From assembly GCA_027047745.1 (NCBI GenBank), contig JALTUB010000119.1:1-6781 (forward strand): DNA of 6,781 nucleotides, in the 5' to 3' direction. The stretch's first letter is position 1. Every line of letters starts with the position of its first letter. The notes beneath the pieces are model-generated. The model had not been told where the DNA came from. It saw only the letters and a program-made list of their open reading frames with translations, and searched no databases. This document shows positions 1-4,798 of the stretch, piece by piece. The position numbers and the translations under genes were made by a program. Source of the stretch: Sulfurimonas sp. (GTDB lineage: Bacteria; Campylobacterota; Campylobacteria; Campylobacterales; Sulfurimonadaceae).

Positions 1-373
1 TTACTTTATTCCAGCCAAAGAACATAACGGCGAAGAATGTTGACTCCATAAAGAAAGCCATAAGCCCTTCAATAGCAAGTGGTGCTCCAAAAATATCTCC
101 AACTATCCAAGAATAGTTTGACCAGTTAGTACCAAATTGAAATTCCATAATAATACCAGTAGCAAGACCGATTGCAAAGTTAATTGCTAAAAGTCCCATC
201 CAGTATTTTGTAATAGTTTTCCACTTTTCATCTCCAGTTTTTACATATATAGTCTCCATAATTGCGACTATAAATGTCAAACCTAAAGTAAGAGGTACGA
301 ATAGCCAGTGGTAGAGTGCGGTAAGTGCAAACTGTGCGCGTGACCAGTCAACGAGTAAAGCAGTGTGTTCCAT
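1..373 (-). CDS. cydA: Cytochrome bd ubiquinol oxidase subunit I, N-terminal part (runs off left edge)
   Basis: Subunit I of the membrane quinol oxidase that reduces O2 to water at low oxygen using hemes b558, b595 and d. The 124 visible codons align by eye along their whole length with the start of E. coli CydA. His22 sits in the QFALTALYH motif and corresponds to the E. coli heme-ligand His19. The EFQFGTNWS motif is followed by GDIFGAPLAIEGLMAFFMEST, whose glutamates match the conserved Glu99/Glu107 region. Three hydrophobic helices are visible. The ATG at 371-373 is preceded by an AAAGGAG ribosome site at 383-389, inside the end of the upstream DUF4492 gene, whose stop codon is 3 nt away, so the two are co-transcribed. 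The remaining three quarters of the protein and any cydB lie outside the window. Identification is very secure. Confidence 0.97.
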   Translation of the reverse strand, partial: MEHTALLVDWSRAQFALTALYHWLFVPLTLGLTFIVAIMETIYVKTGDEKWKTITKYWMGLLAINFAIGLATGIIMEFQFGTNWSNYSWIVGDIFGAPLAIEGLMAFFMESTFFAVMFFGWNKV

Positions 374-376
374 AAA

Positions 377-604
377 TCAGTTCTCCTTTGTGAGTTGGTT
401 TAAGATGTATTGGCTGCGTTCTTGATCAGTGTGAAACTTCTCTTGCAGTACATCTGGAAAAAATAGCCATTTAAGAATGGCAAACATAACGAATAGTTTT
501 ACAACAATGAGTAGCCAAAGGGTTCTTCCGACCTTCATATTTACAAAACCATCATAGTACAAGTAGTAAACGGATTTAAAAAACTGTGTTATTCTAGTTT
601 TCAT
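377..604 (-). CDS. DUF4492 small membrane protein preceding cydA
   Basis: A 75-residue protein with a short amphipathic N-terminus (YYLYYDGFVNMKVGRTLW), one membrane helix at about residues 29-49 and a charged C-terminus. The pattern YYDGF-NM--GRTLW followed by a hydrophobic helix ending FFP is what I recall for DUF4492, a family found next to cydA in Campylobacterota and Bacteroidetes. Its place 3 nt ahead of cydA suggests an accessory role in cytochrome bd assembly or stability, analogous to CydX/CydH/CbdX small subunits, but it shares no visible similarity with them; that role is inference. The ATG at 602-604 has no convincing Shine-Dalgarno sequence, and upstream DNA is almost pure A/T, so translation may rely on an unstructured leader. 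Confidence 0.85.
   Translation of the reverse strand: MKTRITQFFKSVYYLYYDGFVNMKVGRTLWLLIVVKLFVMFAILKWLFFPDVLQEKFHTDQERSQYILNQLTKEN
383..389 (-). promoter_or_regulatory. Ribosome binding site of cydA
   Basis: Reads AAAGGAG on the minus strand, 9 nt ahead of the cydA ATG. It lies inside the last codons of the DUF4492 gene, so cydA is translated from its own strong site rather than only by coupling. Confidence 0.75.
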
Positions 605-611
605 AAGATAA

Positions 612-641
612 TATTATTACAATAAATATTAAGTAATAATA
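612..641. repeat. 9-bp inverted repeat, 12-nt spacer, upstream of DUF4492-cydA
   Basis: The arm TATTATTAC (612-620) is matched perfectly by GTAATAATA (633-641). It ends 7 nt before the DUF4492 start codon. The arms contain the TATTATT/AATAATA type half-sites reported for Fur and NikR operators in Helicobacter, but the 16-nt distance between those halves does not match either consensus as I remember it. Candidate operator or 5'-UTR hairpin. Confidence 0.5.
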
Positions 642-653
642 AACTAAAATAAT

Positions 654-674
654 TAATTTTATAATATAAAATTA
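654..674. repeat. 21-bp A/T palindrome upstream of DUF4492-cydA
   Basis: Perfect 10-bp arms (TAATTTTATA and TATAAAATTA) around a single central A at 664. It lies next to the minus-strand TATAAT at 671-676. The arms are only A/T, so chance occurrence in this composition is not negligible. Possible operator or weak stem. Confidence 0.45.
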
Positions 675-677
675 TAA

Positions 678-896
678 TTATTTCAATACGAGATTTTTAA
701 GGCTTTTTCCTTCATCTGCACATGCAAACGCAGTTAGGTTTTCAAGTCGTTTTTCCATATACTTTTGGAGTGCTTGTGCTCTCACGCTATGGAATCCTTT
801 CTTAAACTCTTAAGTTTTATTATATCTAAGAGCGTTATACTTTACTTCATACATAAAGCCACCAAGCTTTGATAATAAAATTATCTCATAGTTAAT
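678..896 (-). pseudogene. Decayed coding remnant, family not recognised
   Basis: This frame reads like real protein for about 72 codons but is broken by one in-frame TAA at 810-812 and has no start or upstream part. The part before the stop includes YEIILLSKLGGFMYEV and then NALRYNKT. The part after it begins EFKKGFHSVRAQAL, continues through an amphipathic KYMEKRLENL, and ends KSLKNLVLK before TAA at 678-680. The composition (balanced K/E/L, non-repetitive, aromatic residues spaced) is unlike translated intergenic A/T DNA. It looks like the C-terminal end of a lost gene, truncated on its 5' side near the end of cbiB. Alternatively a 35-codon ORF could start at the GTG at 783-785, which has AAAGGA 9 nt upstream. 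I cannot assign a family; a transposase or other mobile-gene remnant is possible but unsupported. Confidence 0.5.
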
Positions 897-916
897 CTAC
901 AATTTAGCAAATCTTA

Positions 917-1759
917 CTAAAAAAGATTGAGTGCATTTTGAACATCCTTTTTTGTAATTTTTTTTCTGCCTTTGCCAAAATATGCCTTATGTTTTAGCTT
1001 ACCGAAGTAAGAAGTGTCACCACCTAGCTTTACATTTAGGGCTAGTGCCATGGCTGTTATGGGGTGTCCTGCATTTGGACTTTCATGTTTTTTTCCATCA
1101 TGATAAAAACTAAAAATATCCATCTTTTTTGCTAGTATCATGATGAGTATTGCAGTTAAACGAGAGGGGATATAGTTTGCCAAATCATCAAGTTTTGCCC
1201 CACATTTGCCAAAGTTTTCATACTTTTTAGTTCTATATCCTACCATAGAATCCATAGTATTGATAGCCTTATAGATGATAATCCCAGGTAGATTGAAAAG
1301 TAAAAGATAAAAGAGTGGAGCGATAACACCATCACTTAAGTTTTCTGCATAGGTCTCAACCGCAGCTTTATAAACATCGCTTTCACTCATATCTTTTGTA
1401 TCTCGTGAAACTAGCATGGCAATAGCCTCTCTCTTGTTTTCAGTATGAAGAATATCCCCAACAGCATCACGGAGCATTTTATGGGCTATAAACATTGAAG
1501 CAATAAAAGAGCTAAAAAAAAGATATAAAAGAGAAGGAAAAGACTCCAAAATAGAATAAAGAACTATACTAAAAAAGCTCACAACACCCAAAACAAAGAG
1601 TACAAGCAAACAACCTTGAAATATAGAATCTTTATAAAAATGTTTCTCAAAATAACTTATCAACTCCCCTATCCTGATAACAGGATGTTTTATAAAAGAA
1701 AATTCACCAAATTTTTTGTCAATCAAGTAAGAAAAAAGAGCGATAAAAATATTACTCAT
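917..1759 (-). CDS. cbiB: Adenosylcobinamide-phosphate synthase CbiB
   Basis: Integral membrane enzyme (CbiB; called CobD in the aerobic nomenclature) that joins aminopropanol phosphate, or ethanolamine phosphate, to adenosylcobyric acid to make adenosylcobinamide phosphate. With the start used here the protein has 280 residues. Family motifs in order: HPVIRIGELI (25-34), SRDT (118-121), ETYAENLSDG (135-144), NTMDSMVGY (167-175), DDLANYIPSR (191-200) and SPNAGHP (227-233). Hydrophobic segments lie near 2-12, 48-70, 75-93, 145-165 and 200-212. An in-frame ATG 14 codons upstream (1799-1801) exists, but CbiB proteins normally begin just before the helix that ends in the LIDKKFGE motif. The ATG at 1757-1759 also has GGAG 4 nt upstream. 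This start overlaps the end of cobD by 8 nt, implying coupled translation. Last gene of the operon; no GC-rich terminator follows. Confidence 0.94.
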   Translation of the reverse strand: MSNIFIALFSYLIDKKFGEFSFIKHPVIRIGELISYFEKHFYKDSIFQGCLLVLFVLGVVSFFSIVLYSILESFPSLLYLFFSSFIASMFIAHKMLRDAVGDILHTENKREAIAMLVSRDTKDMSESDVYKAAVETYAENLSDGVIAPLFYLLLFNLPGIIIYKAINTMDSMVGYRTKKYENFGKCGAKLDDLANYIPSRLTAILIMILAKKMDIFSFYHDGKKHESPNAGHPITAMALALNVKLGGDTSYFGKLKHKAYFGKGRKKITKKDVQNALNLF

Positions 1760-2762
1760 GAGACTCCAAAAAACCAGCAAATGCTTTTTTAAGCTCTGCA
1801 TGTGAGGATTTATCTTTTAGTGCAAAACGCAAGTATTCATGACTTAGATACTCAAAACTTCCACAAGTTCTAGTAAGGATTTTATATTTGAGCAGATGAG
1901 AAAAAATTTGCTCTGCTTTTGAAGATTTTGTGAGTATAAAATTTGTATCACTTTTAAAAACCTCTTCAAAAAGTTGAGAGTTTTTTAAAATATCCATCAA
2001 CTCCTTTTTTTGCTCTTTATGAAGCTTGAGACTCTTCTTTTTAAACTCGCTATCTTGCAGTCGTTTATGTAAAAATGCCACATCAAGAGAAGATATATTC
2101 CACAAAGGTATATTAAGTTTTTTTATACTCTTTTTATGAGAAAATATAGCACCAATTCTTACCCCTGCACAACTATAAAACTTTGAAAAAGATTGAATAA
2201 TATAAAGCTTCTTATACTCATTTATCATCTCTTTTAAAGATGAATGCTCTTCAAACTCTAAAAAACTCTCATCTAAAACAATGGTACAATTTTGCTTCTT
2301 CCAGTATAAAAATAGTTCATGAAGCTCATAAAATTTACCATCAGGTGTAGATGGATTTACAAAAATAACAATAGAATTTTTAGGTACTCTTGCATATAAA
2401 TCTTGCATACGATTTATTTTATAAATATCTTTTTTACTCTCTCTTGCTGCTTTTTCATACTCTCCATACAAAGGTGCATAGAGTACAATTTTTGTCTGTT
2501 TGAGTTGTGAGAGAAGTGTGTAAATGGCAGAAGTAGCACCATTAAAGAGTGCTATTTGTGATTTGTTTAGAGCATAATTTTGTGCAATAATCTTTTTTAG
2601 AGTTTTGTAGTTACTATCTGCATACTTTGTTATTTCTGCATCTGTGATATTTAACATAGCTTTTAGTTGGTAGAGGTTAATGTTGGATGAAAAATCTATT
2701 ATCTCATCACTACTACATCCGATCTGTTTCGCATATTTATATATATTTGCACCATGTTTCAT
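1752..2762 (-). CDS. cobD: CobD, PLP-dependent threonine-phosphate decarboxylase
   Basis: Fold-type I PLP enzyme that decarboxylates L-threonine O-3-phosphate to (R)-1-amino-2-propanol phosphate, the linker used by CbiB. The 336 residues start with the hallmark HGANIYKYAKQIG and continue with IIDFSSNIN (21-29), as in Salmonella CobD/HisC-like proteins. Other marks are NGAT (74-77), the NPSTPDG loop (136-142, in place of NPNNPTG), the PLP-ring aspartate in VLDES (Asp164), the Schiff-base Lys194 in SFSKFYSCAG, Arg202, and a C-terminal LRFAL substrate arginine. There is no C-terminal cysteine extension. It begins 9 nt after the kinase stop and overlaps cbiB by 8 nt. The RBS ahead of the ATG at 2760-2762 is weak. 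Related epsilonproteobacterial CobD (Sulfurospirillum multivorans) uses serine phosphate to make norcobamides, so the exact substrate here is not settled by sequence. Confidence 0.9.
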   Translation of the reverse strand: MKHGANIYKYAKQIGCSSDEIIDFSSNINLYQLKAMLNITDAEITKYADSNYKTLKKIIAQNYALNKSQIALFNGATSAIYTLLSQLKQTKIVLYAPLYGEYEKAARESKKDIYKINRMQDLYARVPKNSIVIFVNPSTPDGKFYELHELFLYWKKQNCTIVLDESFLEFEEHSSLKEMINEYKKLYIIQSFSKFYSCAGVRIGAIFSHKKSIKKLNIPLWNISSLDVAFLHKRLQDSEFKKKSLKLHKEQKKELMDILKNSQLFEEVFKSDTNFILTKSSKAEQIFSHLLKYKILTRTCGSFEYLSHEYLRFALKDKSSHAELKKAFAGFLESHE

Positions 2763-2771
2763 GAGCGAATC

Positions 2772-3572
2772 TTACCAAAATTTTGCTAACTCCTTCATGC
2801 GTTTTAGATTATCATCAGACACTAAACGCAACAAGCCATAAAATTTAGCCGCAACTTGAAGTTGTTTTTGCAACTCTTTATGAGATATTTTTCTCTTTGC
2901 CTTTTGGTTATATGTTTGTAAAAAACTCTTTGTAAAAAGAACTCTTTTATGAGGATTAAAAGAGAGTAAAGCCACCCCAAGATCAAAACTAAACTCGCCC
3001 AAACCTCCATCTATAAAGTCAAACACTGCTATTTTATTTTTTGTAAAGAGTGTATTGTCTATAAAAATATCCCCATGAATAAAGCCATCATCTTTTTGAC
3101 GCATCTCTTTTAAAGAAGAAAATTTTTTATAATACACAAAATAGTTACTCTTCGCAAAACTAAGCATCTTTTTTATCTCATAAGAGGCTAAGAAAGCTCT
3201 TGAATCTTTGAAATCTTTACTGACATTATGAAACTCTGACATAAATCTTGCAAGTATTTGTATATGTTTAAGTTGTATATTTTGAGGTATTTTTCCTTCT
3301 AATTTAGCATAAAGATACCACTCATCATTTTGCTCTAAAAATTTTGGAGTATTTAGGTTTGAAGCAGATAAGAGTCTCAAAAGTTTTTTTTCAGTCTCTA
3401 TTTTTGTCTCTATTTTTCTTTCGTATTTTTTCAAAATATAAAAAGAACTTTTACTCTCTAGTATGTAAGTTGTATCCATTATCCCATATTTTGTAGCTGT
3501 GATTTTTGTAAAATGATAGTTTGGAAACAGGGCATTTACCTCATGAAGTTTGATAGATGTCTTAACTCCCAT
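2772..3572 (-). CDS. APH/homoserine-kinase-fold small-molecule kinase in the cobamide operon
   Basis: A 266-residue cytoplasmic protein of the aminoglycoside phosphotransferase / choline kinase / ThrB2 homoserine kinase superfamily. The N-lobe has a nucleotide-binding strand pair ending YILKKYE (likely ATP Lys at 48 or 49). The C-lobe has the catalytic loop FIHGDIFIDNTLF (catalytic Asp168, metal Asn173) and the metal-binding AVFDFIDGG (Asp185/Asp188), followed by EFSFDLG as in homoserine kinases. The ATG at 3570-3572 shares one base with the upstream stop (TGATG), typical of coupled translation; a TTG four codons earlier (3582-3584) is also open but less likely. Since it sits directly ahead of cobD and cbiB, I infer that it phosphorylates the linker precursor (L-threonine, or serine/ethanolamine), doing the job of PduX or BluE. 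A true homoserine kinase for threonine synthesis is the main alternative. Confidence 0.85.
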   Translation of the reverse strand: MGVKTSIKLHEVNALFPNYHFTKITATKYGIMDTTYILESKSSFYILKKYERKIETKIETEKKLLRLLSASNLNTPKFLEQNDEWYLYAKLEGKIPQNIQLKHIQILARFMSEFHNVSKDFKDSRAFLASYEIKKMLSFAKSNYFVYYKKFSSLKEMRQKDDGFIHGDIFIDNTLFTKNKIAVFDFIDGGLGEFSFDLGVALLSFNPHKRVLFTKSFLQTYNQKAKRKISHKELQKQLQVAAKFYGLLRLVSDDNLKRMKELAKFW

Positions 3573-3997
3573 CAGGCTTTGCAAACTTGCATGATTTTAG
3601 CCCAATCAAGGTCAAAATGCTTTTGAACATAAGAGCGATGATGTGGAACTCCACATCCAGAACAGTCTTGATGAATTTTCTCACCATATACACCCTCTCT
3701 TCCATCTTTTGATGCGATATTGCAGTAACTAAACTGAGTTTTTTCTTCCACTTTTTTTATACCATCATCATTAAAACGAAAATTTGGACAAGAACAGAGA
3801 TAACAGTTGAGACTCTCCATCTCATGACACTTCTTATTTTTGACATACAAAGGACAAAAATCAATCTCTTTTTCTTTCATATTTTCAAAATCAAAATAAT
3901 CTATAATCGCTTCTTTATCTAAACCTTTACTGACAAGCTTTTCTACTATTTTTTTATGCTTAATCGCATGATTTTCTAGCCATTTGTTATAACCCAA
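3572..3997 (-). CDS. Nine-cysteine protein, probable metal-binding, first gene of cobamide linker operon
   Basis: A 141-residue soluble protein. Residues 1-45 are charged and helical. A cysteine-rich part follows: CPLYVKNKKC (48-57), NCYLCSCPNF (Cys65, 68, 70), Cys92, and DCSGCGVPHHR (Cys112, 115; His119-120), with a last Cys139. The pattern CP-Y, then CYLCxCP-F, then DCxxC--PHHR resembles, from memory, the small cysteine-rich domain (Pfam PF04071) found alone or at the C-terminus of archaeal CobD-type proteins. That match needs a profile search. It probably binds an Fe-S cluster, iron or zinc. The start is TTG at 3995-3997, chosen because AAAGGAG lies 6 nt upstream and the next in-frame ATG is codon 40. 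It overlaps the kinase gene by one base. Function in cobamide synthesis is inferred only from context. Confidence 0.8.
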   Translation of the reverse strand: MGYNKWLENHAIKHKKIVEKLVSKGLDKEAIIDYFDFENMKEKEIDFCPLYVKNKKCHEMESLNCYLCSCPNFRFNDDGIKKVEEKTQFSYCNIASKDGREGVYGEKIHQDCSGCGVPHHRSYVQKHFDLDWAKIMQVCKA

Positions 3998-4003
3998 AAG
4001 AGA

Positions 4004-4010
4004 CTCCTTT
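4004..4010 (-). promoter_or_regulatory. Ribosome binding site that fixes the TTG start of the cysteine-rich gene
   Basis: AAAGGAG on the minus strand, 6 nt before the TTG at 3995-3997. No in-frame ATG lies nearby, so this site is the main evidence for the start. Confidence 0.75.
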
Positions 4011-4034
4011 GTAAAATTATGCCAAAATAAAAAG

Positions 4035-4040
4035 AATATA
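4035..4040 (-). promoter_or_regulatory. Candidate -10 box of the linker operon
   Basis: TATATT on the minus strand (5 of 6 matches to TATAAT), placing a start near 4028 and a leader of about 31 nt before the cysteine-rich gene. No -35 is recognisable, which is usual in Campylobacterota. CATAAT closer to the gene is an alternative. Confidence 0.35.
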
Positions 4041-4059
4041 TGTTACAATCAAGAACATA
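4039..4059. repeat. Short inverted repeat over the cbiM promoter
   Basis: TATGTT (4039-4044) and AACATA (4054-4059) form perfect 6-bp arms with a 9-nt spacer, covering the putative cbiM -10 box and start point. It is a possible operator in the divergent region, but arms this short can occur by chance. Confidence 0.3.
4041..4049 (+). promoter_or_regulatory. Extended -10 promoter of cbiM
   Basis: Reads TGTTACAAT, a TGn extension followed by TACAAT (5 of 6 to consensus). Transcription would start near 4056, giving a leader of about 24 nt. This is far too short for a cobalamin riboswitch. Confidence 0.5.
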
Positions 4060-4068
4060 AATGCTTAA

Positions 4069-4074
4069 AAGGAG
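4069..4074 (+). promoter_or_regulatory. Ribosome binding site of cbiM
   Basis: AAGGAG, 5 nt before the ATG at 4080-4082; near-ideal sequence and spacing, and it supports that start. Confidence 0.8.
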
Positions 4075-4079
4075 CAAAA

Positions 4080-4757
4080 ATGCATATAGAACCCGGTGTA
4101 GTAGATGGTGCTAAAATGATATTAAGTTATATAACTGCAACAACAGTTTTAGGGGCTACTGCAAAAGTAGCGTATGATAATATGAAAGAGAATGGTCTTG
4201 TCTCTTTGGTACTTAAAAGCGTCATAGTCGCGATGATAGTCTTTTTCTGTTTTGAAGTTTTACCACACTATCCAATAGGTGTGAGTGAAGTGCATCTGAT
4301 TTTAGGAACAACTGCTTTTTTAGTTTTTGGTCTTGCTCCAACTACTATCGGTTTAGCTCTTGGATTGTTAGTGCAAGGTCTTTTCTTTGCACCATTTGAC
4401 CTACCACAATATGGTATCAATGTTACAACACTCCTTGCAAGTATGTTTGTACTAAACATGGTAGCAAAAAAAGTGATACCAAAAGGTGTAGCGTATAAAG
4501 ATATAAGTTATACACAACTTCTTAAACTCTCTATCGCTTGGGAAGGTGCTATCGTTTCATGGGTTGCTTTTTGGGCGATTTACGGACAAGGATTTGGTGC
4601 TGAAAACATTCACAATGTCTTGACTTTTGGCGTAGCATATATGTCTGTTATTATCATTGAACCACTTGTTGATGTTGCAGTTTTAACAGCAGTGAAAGCT
4701 TACAATAAAACAAATGAGTGTATGTTCTTATTTGATAAAAAGCTCTGTAAAGCATAA
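4080..4757 (+). CDS. cbiM: CbiM-family cobalt ECF transporter substrate-binding membrane protein
   Basis: A 225-residue, very hydrophobic protein with about six to seven membrane segments. It starts MHIEPGVV, a variant of the MHIPEG start of CbiM/NikM proteins, in which the processed N-terminal Met and His2 coordinate Co(II) or Ni(II). A second conserved site is GVSEVHLILG (His72), with His63 nearby, followed by LVFGLAPTTIGLALGLLVQGL, matching the CbiM helix after the metal loop. The family is the S-component that works with CbiN, CbiQ and the ATPase CbiO, none of which is in this window. The neighbouring cobalt chelatase and cobamide genes favour cobalt over nickel. It has its own promoter and RBS, divergent from the linker operon, and ends in a convergent hairpin. 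Metal specificity remains inference. Confidence 0.85.
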   Translation: MHIEPGVVDGAKMILSYITATTVLGATAKVAYDNMKENGLVSLVLKSVIVAMIVFFCFEVLPHYPIGVSEVHLILGTTAFLVFGLAPTTIGLALGLLVQGLFFAPFDLPQYGINVTTLLASMFVLNMVAKKVIPKGVAYKDISYTQLLKLSIAWEGAIVSWVAFWAIYGQGFGAENIHNVLTFGVAYMSVIIIEPLVDVAVLTAVKAYNKTNECMFLFDKKLCKA

Positions 4758-4768
4758 ATTTTCTTTTT

Positions 4769-4798
4769 AGAAGTTAGGTATTTATACGCCTAACTTCT
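4769..4798. terminator. Convergent hairpin between cbiM and cbiK
   Basis: Perfect 10-bp arms AGAAGTTAGG (4769-4778) and CCTAACTTCT (4789-4798) with a 10-nt loop. It starts 11 nt after the cbiM stop and covers the last codons of the opposing cbiK gene. The run after the stem on the plus strand is pyrimidine-rich rather than a clean U-tract, so termination of cbiM is likely but its strength is uncertain; on the minus strand no U-tract follows. Confidence 0.55.

Larger units (their letters stand above)
605..677 (-). promoter_or_regulatory. Control region of the DUF4492-cydA operon
   Basis: About 73 nt of nearly pure A/T between the DUF4492 start and the decayed remnant. On the minus strand a perfect TATAAT lies at 671-676 and could be a -10 box giving a leader of about 60 nt, but several other A/T hexamers would also pass, so the exact promoter is not resolved. 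Two inverted repeats (612-641 and 654-674) occupy most of the region and are candidate operators. No riboswitch or GC-containing terminator is visible. Confidence 0.4.

Noticed and set aside
855..870. AAAGC...GCTTT hairpin as a terminator for the linker operon
   Set aside because: Only a 5-bp stem with no following U-tract on either strand, and it lies within the decayed coding frame.
1760..1801. Longer CbiB starting at the ATG at 1799-1801
   Set aside because: The extra 14 residues lie within the coding end of cobD and do not resemble the family N-terminus; the ATG at 1757-1759 has a GGAG and the normal CbiB beginning.
2822..3010. 62-codon minus-strand ORF
   Set aside because: Lies in another frame inside the kinase gene, covering its catalytic loop region; no RBS and no family likeness.
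3573..3584. Longer kinase starting at the TTG at 3582-3584
   Set aside because: The ATG at 3570-3572 in a TGATG stop/start junction is the more usual coupled start; the TTG has no clear RBS.
4268..4459. 63-codon minus-strand ORF
   Set aside because: Antisense shadow of cbiM, which has clear family motifs on the plus strand.
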